DNA of 64,000 nt, taken from NCBI RefSeq assembly GCF_026341035.1, contig NZ_JAPEOQ010000001.1:2356001-2420000 (forward strand), read 5' to 3'. Numbering within the stretch: the first letter of the stretch is position 1; each line of letters begins with the position of its first letter. Below the pieces are notes generated by a model. The model saw only the letters and a list, made by a program, of their open reading frames with translations. It searched no databases and was not told the origin of the DNA. Made by a program: the position numbers and the translations under genes. Below, in pieces: positions 15,642 through 23,954 of the stretch. This DNA is from Streptomyces sp. NBC_01016. GTDB taxonomy: Bacteria; Actinomycetota; Actinomycetes; Streptomycetales; Streptomycetaceae.

Positions 15642-17734
15642 CACCTGAGCGCGACGGGGGCGCATCGGGCAAGCGGGATGCGGCCCTCCTTGCACTGCGT
15701 GAACTCGTCATGGCGGCCACCGTGCGCATTCATCGCACAGGGGCCGGGTATGCAGCCGACGAACCCAAAAGCTTCGTCGGGAGCGGCTTCTTCATCGCCC
15801 CGAACTGGGTGTTGACCTGCGCACATGTGGCACGCGGCGGGGAAGGGGGCGAGCTGACGGTGGCCTACGAGAGCGGCCCGGGCCGCGGCGCGACCCACGT
15901 ACCGGGGGACGTCGTCGCCACGCTCCCCGAGGGTGTCGAACAAGCGGTGCCCGGCAAGTGGCCCGCCCCCGACCTCGCCCTCGTGCGGCTGCGCGAACCC
16001 GTCGACCATGAGTGCGTCTACGTAGCCGAGCGCCCCGCCTCGTACTACAGCGAGGGGGAGGTCTTCTACGCGGGCTGGACCGTGCTGGACGGACAGGTGT
16101 GCCGCCTCGACGGGCCGATCGCCGTCAAGGGCACCATCGGCGACTGGTCGTCCGGCGTGCAGCTGCGCCTCGGGGACAACGACCTGCCGTACGGGATCTC
16201 GGGAGGCCCCGTCGTCGACCCGGTGCGCGGCGAGGTCATCGGCGTACTGAAGTCGCGGGCGGACCACGGGCGGGGCGGCACGTCCATCGGGATCGAGCAG
16301 CTGCGCACGCTGCCCGCGGCGGTGCCGGGGCAGGCGGTGCGGGCCGAGCACGACGACCTCTACCAGTCGGTCTGCCACGCCCACGACCGCTACCACCGGG
16401 ACCGCCAGCGGCAGTCGCAGCCCGCCCGGAACACCTGGGCCGATGTGCAGAGCCGGCTCGGCGCGCGGCCGGGGCGGACGCTCACCGCGGGCGAGCGCGT
16501 CCAGTTGCTCGGCCGGCTCGCCGACCTGCCGCCCCCGGTCAGCACCCGCGGTCTGCTCGACATCATGGAGTCGCTCCCGGAGTTCGAGGGGAGCGCCCCG
16601 CTGCCTTCGCCGCGCGGCTGGAGGGACGGGCTCGGGGCCCTCTACGAAGGCGCGCACGACGAGGGCGTGCGCGGGCTCGTGCTCGACTACGCGATGCGGG
16701 TCCTGTCGGCCGAGCGCCCGTTCGTCACGCCGGGCACGGCGAGCGCCGAGGCGGCCCTGTGGGAGTGGGTGCGGCAGGCCGGAGAGGGCAGGCTCGACGG
16801 CGCGCGCAGACGGCGCATCGAGAAGCAGCGCGTCGAGCGCCTGAAGCAGCGCAGACCACCAGGCGCGGCGCCCGAGCCCGCCCCTGACCGGGCCGCCCGG
16901 CCCGCCGCGCTGCTCGAACTCGTCGAGCGTGGCTGGGAACGGGACCACTGGGACTGGCAGGTGTACGTGACCCGGCCGGGCGGCGCGCGCGACTGCGTGC
17001 GGCAGGAGGAGCGCACCCCGACCGACGCCCTCCCGGAGCGGCTCGCCGCGCCCCTGGCGGAGGCCTTCCGGCAGTGCGACGAGCCGGGCTGGCCGGCGAT
17101 CCTCCAGGTGGTGCTCCCGCACACCCGCCTCGACCTGCCGGTGGACGGCTGGCGGCTGCGGCCGGACGAACCGCCCCTGGGCGTGCGCGGCCCCGTCGTG
17201 CTGCGCTGCGGCGACCGGGACCGGCTGCCGGGCGAGCCGGGGTACGAGGCCTTCGCCCCGGCCCCGCCCGAGTCGGACGCGGACCGCGCGGACCGCTGGC
17301 GCTGGCTGCACGCGCACGGCGCCAGGGCCGAGATCCTCGACTGCGACGACGGGGTGCCCAGGCCGGTGCCGGAGCACTTCGAGTTGCGCAATCTGTCGCC
17401 CGGATCCGTACCAGTGATGTGTCGCTATGGAGAGCACCGCTACGAGGACGACACCGAGGCCCTGGCCCGGGTGCTGCTGGGCGGCTTCGGTGTCGCCCTG
17501 TGGCGCCGCGGCCCGGCCCGCTCGGCGGCGGTGTGCGGCGAGTTCCACCGGGGCGCCGCCGTCACGGTGGCCGACGCGCGCGGGGCGCGGCATCTCCCGG
17601 AGCGCGTCCACGAGTTGCGAAGAAAGCTCCTGGCGAGCCACACGGAGGCGTACTGGGCCGACGGCATCGCCCTGTTCTACGACGATCCGGAACAGCCTCT
17701 CCCGAGCGCCTGGGAACTCCTGGAGGCGCCGTGA
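15638..17734 (+). CDS. Trypsin-like serine protease fused to a VMAP-like C-terminal region
   Basis: A 698-residue two-part protein. Residues 20-230 are a trypsin-like (S1) domain with the complete triad: His63 in TCAHVA, Asp112 in PDLALVRL, Ser188 in GISGGPVVD. No signal peptide is present, so the protease should act inside the cell. Residues about 240-380 form a helical linker that may be an effector-associated domain. Residues about 415-690 (LLELVERGWERDHWDWQVYV and following) resemble the VMAP C-terminal domain that goes with MoxR and vWA proteins. The following genes encode exactly those partners. The likely role is a protease effector, held inactive until the ATPase/vWA pair releases it. 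Confidence 0.82.
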   Translation: MTPERDGGASGKRDAALLALRELVMAATVRIHRTGAGYAADEPKSFVGSGFFIAPNWVLTCAHVARGGEGGELTVAYESGPGRGATHVPGDVVATLPEGVEQAVPGKWPAPDLALVRLREPVDHECVYVAERPASYYSEGEVFYAGWTVLDGQVCRLDGPIAVKGTIGDWSSGVQLRLGDNDLPYGISGGPVVDPVRGEVIGVLKSRADHGRGGTSIGIEQLRTLPAAVPGQAVRAEHDDLYQSVCHAHDRYHRDRQRQSQPARNTWADVQSRLGARPGRTLTAGERVQLLGRLADLPPPVSTRGLLDIMESLPEFEGSAPLPSPRGWRDGLGALYEGAHDEGVRGLVLDYAMRVLSAERPFVTPGTASAEAALWEWVRQAGEGRLDGARRRRIEKQRVERLKQRRPPGAAPEPAPDRAARPAALLELVERGWERDHWDWQVYVTRPGGARDCVRQEERTPTDALPERLAAPLAEAFRQCDEPGWPAILQVVLPHTRLDLPVDGWRLRPDEPPLGVRGPVVLRCGDRDRLPGEPGYEAFAPAPPESDADRADRWRWLHAHGARAEILDCDDGVPRPVPEHFELRNLSPGSVPVMCRYGEHRYEDDTEALARVLLGGFGVALWRRGPARSAAVCGEFHRGAAVTVADARGARHLPERVHELRRKLLASHTEAYWADGIALFYDDPEQPLPSAWELLEAP

Positions 17735-17839
17735 CGCGACCGCGTCGAACCGCCGCCGGACCGGTCGGCCCGAAGATCGCCACGAGGCCCAACTGCACCG
17801 CCTCAGAAGGGCCCTTCAGGCCAGCTCTCCACGGAGCCC

Positions 17840-17868
17840 TTACCAGCGCCACGAACCATCGATACCGT
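17840..17868 (+). promoter_or_regulatory. Candidate promoter of the MoxR gene
   Basis: TTACCA at 17840-17845, a 17-bp spacer and TACCGT at 17863-17868 lie 54 bp before the MoxR start. The -35 region (CTTACCAGC) is identical over 9 bp to that upstream of the TIR-NB-ARC gene at 25.4 kb, with the same spacer length. This suggests a shared sigma factor or regulator for the two parts of the system. Confidence 0.45.
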
Positions 17869-17921
17869 GAGGCACGTCCCTTCGGCTGCCCTGCTGGACG
17901 AGTGACGACGAGGACCGGACC

Positions 17922-18950
17922 ATGACCGAATCCAGTGAGTGGCTCATCTACCGTGGCGCCGGCGAACCCCACGAGGGCCTCGACCGTCTGCCCCCGCCGC
18001 CGCCCTGGCGCGACTTCTCGGGGCGGTCCACCGACGAATCGGCCGCGGGCGACGGATCGGAGGACCGCAGGCTCGGCGCGCACCGGCACCTGGCGGAGCT
18101 GCACAGGCCCGGCGCCGAAGAGCTCGAAATGATCAACGCGGCGCTGTATCTGCGCCGCCCCCTGCTCGTGACGGGCAGCCCCGGCGCGGGCAAGAGCACG
18201 CTCGCGCACTCGGTGGCGTACGAGCTGGGCCTGGGCAACGTACTGCGGTGGTCCATCGTCAGCCGGTCCACGCTCCAGGACGGGCTCTACCACTACGACG
18301 CGATCGCCCGCCTCCAGGACGTGCAGATCGCGGCGCAGGGCGGATTCGGCTCGGCGGGCGGGTCGCCGGGGGCGGTGGAGGGGATCGGTAGCTACATCCG
18401 GCTCGGGCCGCTGGGCACCGCGCTGTTGGCGTCGCCGACGCCGCGGGTGCTGCTCATCGACGAGCTCGACAAGAGCGACATCGACCTCCCCAACGACCTG
18501 CTGAACGTGCTGGAGGAGGGCGAGTTCGCGATACCCGAACTGGAGCGGGTCGCCGACCGGTTACCGGACGGCGAGGCCGAGGTGCTCACCGCCGACGGCG
18601 TCAAGGTCCGCGTCCGCGACGGCCGGGTGCGCTGCAACGCCTTCCCGTTCGTGGTGCTCACCAGCAACGGGGAGCGCGACTTCCCCGCCCCGCTGATGCG
18701 CCGCTGCATCCACCTCGAACTCGGCAGGCCGGACCACAACCGGCTCGCCACCTTCGTACGCGCCCACCTCGGCGACGAGGCGGCACGCGCGGGCGACGAT
18801 CTGATCAACCGGTTCCTGGAGCGCTCCCGCAGCGAACTCCTCGCGACCGACCAGCTGTTGAACGCGATCTACCTGACCGACGCGGCCGCCCCCACCAGCC
18901 GCGAATCCTTCGCAGACCTCCTGATCCAGCGACTCGACCGCCCGAGGTGA
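17922..18950 (+). CDS. MoxR-type AAA+ ATPase
   Basis: The 342-residue protein has Walker A GSPGAGKST (Lys91), Walker B VLLIDELDKSD, sensor 1 VLTSNGERDF, and the arginine finger context APLMRRC, as in MoxR ATPases. These ATPases act with vWA proteins as chaperone-like activators. The short proline-rich N-terminus (RLPPPPPWRDF) precedes the AAA+ core. The gene is 187 bp from the protease gene, with its own candidate promoter, and 4 bp before the vWA gene, so MoxR and vWA are co-translated. In known ternary systems the pair senses a trigger and drives the VMAP-linked effector. Confidence 0.92.
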   Translation: MTESSEWLIYRGAGEPHEGLDRLPPPPPWRDFSGRSTDESAAGDGSEDRRLGAHRHLAELHRPGAEELEMINAALYLRRPLLVTGSPGAGKSTLAHSVAYELGLGNVLRWSIVSRSTLQDGLYHYDAIARLQDVQIAAQGGFGSAGGSPGAVEGIGSYIRLGPLGTALLASPTPRVLLIDELDKSDIDLPNDLLNVLEEGEFAIPELERVADRLPDGEAEVLTADGVKVRVRDGRVRCNAFPFVVLTSNGERDFPAPLMRRCIHLELGRPDHNRLATFVRAHLGDEAARAGDDLINRFLERSRSELLATDQLLNAIYLTDAAAPTSRESFADLLIQRLDRPR

Positions 18951-18954
18951 AGCG

Positions 18955-21900
18955 GTGACTCCGGACGCGACGGCGCGTCAGGGTCCCGGTTCGCCCTCGG
19001 AACCCGGAAGCCAGGGCGGCGACCCGGTCTCCGAACTCGTCGCCAGGCTGCGGCAGGTGGGGCTCGACCCCGACGCCGAAGGGCTGTGCGACGCACTGTG
19101 GCTGGCCCGGTACGCCCGCCGCCCCGAGCAGCCCGCGGAGCAGACGGAAGCGGCGCCGGGCGGGCGGCCCGCCCGCGAGCTGCCGCGGCCGGCCCCGCTG
19201 CCGGCCACCCCGCCTCCCACGCCCCCGGAGAGCGAGCCCGAGGGGCCGACACCCCAGGCGTACGACGCGAGCGGTGACCGGCGGGTGGCCCTGTACCCCG
19301 TGCCGCGCGCCGGTGGTGGCCGCGCGCGCGGCGGAGGCCGCACCGCCCCGCTCCCGGTCGGCGTCCCGGCGGCGCCCGCGTTCCCCTCCCCGCTCGAACT
19401 CCAGCGCGCACTCCGCCCGTTGCAGGGCTATCGCAGCGCCGCTCCGCCGCTGCGCTCGGTGCTCGACGAGACGGCGACCGCGGAGCGCACCGCGCGCGCG
19501 GGCGGCCTCGTGCTGCCGGTGTTCCGAGCGGTGACCCGTGCCGACGCGCGGCTGCACCTCGTGATGGACGCCTCCTCGTCGATGCGCGTATGGGACCGGA
19601 TGTTCGGCGAACTGGAGCGGGTCTTCGGCCAGTTGGGCGCCTTCTCGGACATCCAGGTCAGCTATCTGCACGAGGGCCCCGACGCGCAGGCCGCCGTCAG
19701 CCGCAGCCCCGAGCTGTACGCGGCGCCCCTGCACTCCACCGACCGGCTCAGCGACCCGTCGGGGCGCCAGGTCGCCATTCTTGTCAGCGACTGCGCGGGC
19801 CCGCTGTGGCGCAGCGGCCGCGCCCACCGACTCCTGCACCAGCTGGCGCGGCAGGCCCCCGTCGCCGTGCTCCAGCCGCTGCCGCAGCGCATGTGGAACC
19901 GGACCCGACTGCCCGTCTCCTACGGTGAGTTGACCCGCGGCGAGGGTCTCGGCGGCGCCGCCGCGCTGCGCGTGCGGACGACGGCGGGGCCCCCGGCTGC
20001 GGCCCGCGCGGGCGCGCTCCCGGTGCCCGTCCTGCCGCCCGAGCCGGTGGCGCTCGGCGCCTGGGCGCGGCTGCTGTCGGGGGCCGGCGCGGGGCCGGTC
20101 TCGGGGGCCGTCGGCTGGGTCAGGGCGGACCAGCCGCGGGCGTCGGCGGGGCGGCAGGCGCAGCGCCCCTCGGTGCTCGAACTGGTCAGCCGGTTCCGCT
20201 CCACCGCATCGCCGGACGCGAGCCGACTCGCCGGATTCCTGGCGGCGGCCCCGCTGTGCCTGCCGGTGATGCAGCTCGTGCAGCGGACCATGCTGCCCGG
20301 CTCGGGCCCCTCCGAACTGGCCGAGGTGCTGCTCAGCGGGCTGCTCACCCGGGCCAAGGACGAGCACGGCGGCGACGGCGTCCAGTGGTACGAGTTCGCG
20401 CGGGGCGTGCAGGAGTCGCTGCTCGGTCCGCTCGGCAGGGACGAGGCCGTGCTGGTCCTCAAGCACTGCTCGGAGTACATCGAGGCCCGCTTCGGCAAGG
20501 GCGGCCCCAACTTCCCGGCGCTTGCGCTGGCGCAGCTCGGGGACGGCGGCGGAGCGGGGGCGGCCGATGTCGTCGGCGCGGCGCGCCCCACCGGCACCGG
20601 CTACCGGCCGCCGGGCGCCGTCGAGGGCGAGAACGGGGACGGCGGGGCGGGCGGCGCCGACCTGGTCCCGCAGCCCTTCGCGGAGGTCGCCGCGCAGGTC
20701 CTGGAGCGCTTCATGCCGCTGCCCGAACAGTTCGCGCTGTACGGGAGCCCGGGGCACACGGGGCCGCAGGAGACACCGCCGACCCACCCCGCGGTCACCC
20801 GGGCCCGCGAGCTCGCCGCGCGCTTCGACCACGAGCGCATGGTCCAGGACCTCATCGACGCCGTGCAGCTGCTGCGCGGTGCGACCGAACACGAGACGCC
20901 CACGGAGCGGGACTTCGAGCTGTGGGCCGAGTACGCCCTCTGTGTGCTGCGCCTGTGGGAGGTGCAGGGCGGCGCGGAGCTGCTGCGCGAGGCCGAGCAG
21001 GCCGCCGAGCGCGCCGCCGCCCACCCGCACGCGCTGCGCGAACGTGCCGTCCTCGCGCGCGTGCTCTCCACCGCCGCCACGGACCGCAGGCGCCGCGGCG
21101 ACCGGCACGGCGCGCTGGAACTGCTGCGCAGGGCCGACCGGGAGTACGCGGTGGCCTGCTCGGCGCCCGACCTGCGGGAGGGGCAGGCGCTGTGGCTCAC
21201 CCTGGAGCGGGTCGGCGCCATGGAGGCACAGTGGCGGCTCGGCGGTGACAGCGCGCTGCTCCAGGGCGCGGTCGGCATGCTGGAGGCGTTCGTCGATACG
21301 TGGCAGGGCCACCACCACCCGCCCGAACTCCCGCTCGCCCACGGGCGGGTCCTGCTGCGGCTCTCCGGGGTGACGTCCGACAGGGAACAGGCGCGCCGGT
21401 ACGCGCAGCAGAGCGCACAGTCGCTGCGCGAGGGCCTCGACGGCGACGCCGACGCGATCGCGCACCTGCCGCGTGTGCGCATCGTCCTCGACCTGGTGGA
21501 CGCGCTCCTCGCGGCGGGCGGCGCACTGGACGAGGCGCAGGCGCGCGTCGACGAGGCGCTGCCGCTCGCCGCGGACCAGGGCCTGCGGGCCGGACTGCTG
21601 CTGCGCGCCGGACGCATCCGGGTGGCGCGCTTCGAGGAATCGGGCGACCCGCGCGAACTCCAGGGAGCGGACGACAACTTCGGGAGCGCCGCACAGCGCA
21701 TGCCGCGGGAGGCCGCCGCCCACGCCGACGTACTCGCCGAATGGGGCGAGGCGCTGCTGCGCCGCGCCGCGCTGGAGTCGGGAACCCGGGCCCAGCAGTC
21801 GCAGTCGATCTCCCGCTCCATTCGCGTCCTGCGGGACTGCCGCAGCGAGACGGCGGCGGGCAGTCCCAAGCTGGCCGGCCGGCTGCTGCTCCTCGGCCGC

Positions 21901-22353
21901 GCGCTGATGCTCCGCTACCGCGCGCGTGCCGACCGCGTCGACCTGCGCGAGGCCGAGCACCTTCTCGGCCTCGCCGCGGCCGAGGCCGACGATCCGCTCC
22001 TCGCGGCGCAGTGCTGGCTGGAGCTGGGGCAGGTGCAGTACGAGGCGTACCGCAGCCTCGGCCGTCCGGCCCGTCTCGGCGAGGCCGTGGAGGCGTTCCG
22101 CCTTGCGGCGGACTGCGCCCGGGAGGCCGAGGAGGACGCGGCGACGGACCAACGGCGGCGGCACGCCGTGGAATTGGGTGCGCAGGCGCAGCACTGGCGG
22201 GGTATGTCCTACGAGGCGGCGGCTCGCCCGCGAGCCGCGCGCGAGTCCTACCGGGCGGCACGCGCGGGATGGTCGAAGCTGCCGGAGGACAGCCTGGGAG
22301 CAGGCGCTCCGACGGCTCACGACACGGCGGAACGGCTGGCCGCGCTGCAATGA
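18955..22353 (+). CDS. vWA-containing SAV_2336-type protein with TPR-like C-terminus
   Basis: A 1132-residue protein from GTG 18955. After a short helical N-terminus and Pro/Ala-rich linker (to about residue 130), a von Willebrand A-like domain shows the MIDAS motif DASSSM at about residue 203 and the rest of the metal loop through VAILVSDC. This N-terminal half matches the SAV_2336-related family. From about residue 600 the protein is helical repeats of TPR type (many A-E-A and W/Y-spaced helices). It is the third component of a MoxR-vWA-VMAP set. The stop overlaps the start of a 22-codon frame (ATGA) that leads into the precursor peptide gene. Confidence 0.88.
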   Translation: MTPDATARQGPGSPSEPGSQGGDPVSELVARLRQVGLDPDAEGLCDALWLARYARRPEQPAEQTEAAPGGRPARELPRPAPLPATPPPTPPESEPEGPTPQAYDASGDRRVALYPVPRAGGGRARGGGRTAPLPVGVPAAPAFPSPLELQRALRPLQGYRSAAPPLRSVLDETATAERTARAGGLVLPVFRAVTRADARLHLVMDASSSMRVWDRMFGELERVFGQLGAFSDIQVSYLHEGPDAQAAVSRSPELYAAPLHSTDRLSDPSGRQVAILVSDCAGPLWRSGRAHRLLHQLARQAPVAVLQPLPQRMWNRTRLPVSYGELTRGEGLGGAAALRVRTTAGPPAAARAGALPVPVLPPEPVALGAWARLLSGAGAGPVSGAVGWVRADQPRASAGRQAQRPSVLELVSRFRSTASPDASRLAGFLAAAPLCLPVMQLVQRTMLPGSGPSELAEVLLSGLLTRAKDEHGGDGVQWYEFARGVQESLLGPLGRDEAVLVLKHCSEYIEARFGKGGPNFPALALAQLGDGGGAGAADVVGAARPTGTGYRPPGAVEGENGDGGAGGADLVPQPFAEVAAQVLERFMPLPEQFALYGSPGHTGPQETPPTHPAVTRARELAARFDHERMVQDLIDAVQLLRGATEHETPTERDFELWAEYALCVLRLWEVQGGAELLREAEQAAERAAAHPHALRERAVLARVLSTAATDRRRRGDRHGALELLRRADREYAVACSAPDLREGQALWLTLERVGAMEAQWRLGGDSALLQGAVGMLEAFVDTWQGHHHPPELPLAHGRVLLRLSGVTSDREQARRYAQQSAQSLREGLDGDADAIAHLPRVRIVLDLVDALLAAGGALDEAQARVDEALPLAADQGLRAGLLLRAGRIRVARFEESGDPRELQGADDNFGSAAQRMPREAAAHADVLAEWGEALLRRAALESGTRAQQSQSISRSIRVLRDCRSETAAGSPKLAGRLLLLGRALMLRYRARADRVDLREAEHLLGLAAAEADDPLLAAQCWLELGQVQYEAYRSLGRPARLGEAVEAFRLAADCAREAEEDAATDQRRRHAVELGAQAQHWRGMSYEAAARPRAARESYRAARAGWSKLPEDSLGAGAPTAHDTAERLAALQ

Positions 22354-22390
22354 GCCGCGCTGCAATGAGCCGATGTGCAGTGAGCCGATG
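22344..22390 (+). repeat. Triple 15-bp repeat spanning the vWA stop codon
   Basis: Three copies of a GCTGCAATGAGCC-like unit start at 22344, 22359 and about 22374, the last diverged to TGTGCAGTGAGCC. They contain the vWA stop and the start codons of the relay frame. Slippage at the end of the vWA gene probably produced them. Confidence 0.65.
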
Positions 22391-22418
22391 GCGAAGGAAC
22401 GCGAGGGGGACGCTGTGA
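22350..22418 (+). CDS. Putative 22-codon relay frame between vWA and precursor genes
   Basis: An ATG overlaps the vWA stop (ATGA at 22350-22353), the frame encodes a basic peptide beginning MSRAAMSRCAVSR, and its TGA overlaps the GTG of the precursor gene (GTGA at 22415-22418). The double overlap is what translational coupling needs. Whether a peptide is made or the frame only passes ribosomes on is not known; coding evidence is weak at this length. Confidence 0.35.
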   Translation: MSRAAMSRCAVSRWRRNARGTL

Positions 22419-22612
22419 ACGGACAGGACGAACCGGTGGAGGCCGCGGAGGGGGCGGAGCGGGAGGAGTCGCTGCCCGACCTGACGCAGCTCGCCCTGAA
22501 GGAACTGACGAGCATTCAACACCCGGTGCTTCAAGAGGTGTTGGCCGATCTACGGGATCGTGCGGGGCGGCCCGGCGAGACGCTTTGGGGGTGGAACAAC
22601 TCCTTCACCTGA
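22415..22612 (+). CDS. FxsA-like RiPP precursor peptide with non-canonical C-terminus
   Basis: A 65-residue peptide. The acidic leader (residues 1-19) precedes an amphipathic segment LPDLTQLALKEL and HPVLQEVLADL, the pattern expected of FxSxx-COOH precursors that are recognised by FxsB. The core is the extreme C-terminus, ETLWGWNNSFT. The family signature has Phe at -5 and Ser at -3; here Ser is kept at -3 but -5 is Asn, with Trp at -6, so W60-N61-N62 could be the three-residue cyclophane motif. GTG 22415 is preferred because GAGGGGGA lies 4 nt upstream and it overlaps the relay frame; ATG 22388 would give 74 residues. Confidence 0.72.
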   Translation: MNGQDEPVEAAEGAEREESLPDLTQLALKELTSIQHPVLQEVLADLRDRAGRPGETLWGWNNSFT

Positions 22613-22639
22613 TGCACCGGGGGACCCGCGCTGCGTGGT

Positions 22640-22661
22640 TTCGGTCGCGTGGTCCACCGAA
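22640..22661. promoter_or_regulatory. Small dyad between precursor and fxsB
   Basis: TTCGGT (22640-22645) and ACCGAA (22656-22661) flank GTGGTCCAC, giving a nested inverted repeat about 30 bp after the precursor stop. It might attenuate the transcript so that more precursor than enzyme is made, or be an operator. A weak promoter-like pair (TTTGAG, 16 bp, TATGCG) lies further down before fxsB. Confidence 0.3.
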
Positions 22662-22763
22662 TAGGACAGTTCGAAAGCACCGCGTTTGAGGCCGCGACCG
22701 TGACGGTATGCGGTTCCCTGCGAGTGCGGTCCTGAAACGGGCGTACGACATGGGGGTGCAGGT

Positions 22764-23954
22764 GTGTCCGTAGAGACCGCTCCCCGTCCGGCGCCCGAAC
22801 CCCCTTTTCCGTTCCGGCAGTTCATCGTCAAGGTCCACGGCCGCTGCAACCTCGCCTGCCGGTACTGCTACCTCTACGAAGGCCCGGACCACACCTGGCG
22901 CACCCGGCCCGCCGCCGCGTCCCGCGCCGTCCTGGACCGCACCGCGTACCGCATCGCCGAGCACGCCCGCGCCCATCAACTGACGGCGCTCTCCGTGGTG
23001 TTGCACGGCGGCGAGCCGCTGCTGGCCGGCGCCGCCGCACTCGGCCGGTTCATCGATCTGGTCCGCGACCGGGTACCCGCCGGATGCACGGTCCGCGCCA
23101 CCGTCCAGACCAACGCCACGCTGCTCAACGAGCGCAGCCTCGCGACCCTGGCCCGGCACGACATCAGCATCGGCATCAGCCTCGACGGGGGCACCGCCGA
23201 GCGCAACGCACTCCGCGTCGACCACGCGGGCCGCCCTTCCTGGCCCGCCGCCGCACGCGGGGCACGGCTGGTCGCCGAGCGCTTCCCGCGGTCCTTCGCC
23301 GGGATCCTCGCGGTCGTGGACCCCGCGCAGGACCCCGTCGGGACCTACGAATCCCTGCTCGCCCTCGGCCCGCCCGCCCTGGACCTGCTGCTGCCGCACG
23401 GCAACTGGACGAACCCGCCGCCGCACTGGGACAGCACGGGAACGGTCCACGGGGACTGGCTGTGCGCCGTCTTCGACCGCTGGTGGGAGGCCGGGCGCCG
23501 GGAGACACGGATCCGCCTCTTCGAGGAGTGCATCGCGCTGCTCCTCGGCCTTCCGGCGGCCACGGAGTCGCTGGGGCTCGCGCCCTTCGACGCCGTGGTC
23601 GTCGAGACGGACGGATCGATCGAGCAGGTGGACTCCCTGAAGTCGGCCTACGAGGGCGCGGCCGCGACCGGCCTCGGCGTCTTCGACAACGACTTCGACG
23701 AAGCCCTCGCGCATCCGGGGGTGGTCGCCCGGCAGGCGGCCGCCACGGAACTGTCGGGGCAGTGCCGGGCCTGCCCCCTGCTGACCGTCTGCGGAGGCGG
23801 TCACTACGCGCATCGCTACCGGGCGGGCAGCGGATTCCGCAACCCCTCCGTGTACTGCGCCGACCTGCAGCGGTTCATCCGCCATGTGGCCGCACGGGTC
23901 GCGGAGCCGCCCGCCGCGGCCGTCCCGGTCTCTCCCGAAAGGAGCACCCCGTGA
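22764..23954 (+). CDS. fxsB: FxsB family radical SAM/SPASM peptide maturase
   Basis: The 396-residue enzyme has the radical SAM cluster motif CNLACRYC (Cys28, Cys32, Cys35) and a C-terminal SPASM-type Cys set (CRACPLLTVCGGG and later VYC) for an auxiliary FeS cluster. FQF/VVLHGGEPLL is the GGE SAM-binding motif. FxsB-type enzymes are three-residue cyclophane-forming maturases that join an aromatic side chain to the beta-carbon of a residue two positions on. It begins at GTG 22764, 151 bp after the precursor, and overlaps the HExxH gene by 1 bp (TGATG). The expected substrate is the adjacent 65-residue peptide, but this is inferred from context. Confidence 0.9.
   Translation: MSVETAPRPAPEPPFPFRQFIVKVHGRCNLACRYCYLYEGPDHTWRTRPAAASRAVLDRTAYRIAEHARAHQLTALSVVLHGGEPLLAGAAALGRFIDLVRDRVPAGCTVRATVQTNATLLNERSLATLARHDISIGISLDGGTAERNALRVDHAGRPSWPAAARGARLVAERFPRSFAGILAVVDPAQDPVGTYESLLALGPPALDLLLPHGNWTNPPPHWDSTGTVHGDWLCAVFDRWWEAGRRETRIRLFEECIALLLGLPAATESLGLAPFDAVVVETDGSIEQVDSLKSAYEGAAATGLGVFDNDFDEALAHPGVVARQAAATELSGQCRACPLLTVCGGGHYAHRYRAGSGFRNPSVYCADLQRFIRHVAARVAEPPAAAVPVSPERSTP

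Noticed and set aside
15140..17641. 833-codon frame opposite the trypsin-like gene
   Set aside because: The opposite strand carries an intact His-Asp-Ser triad; the frame has no recognisable domain.
18805..22515. 1236-codon frame opposite the vWA gene
   Set aside because: Product is Arg/Pro/Ala-rich without motifs; the plus strand shows a vWA MIDAS motif and TPR pattern.
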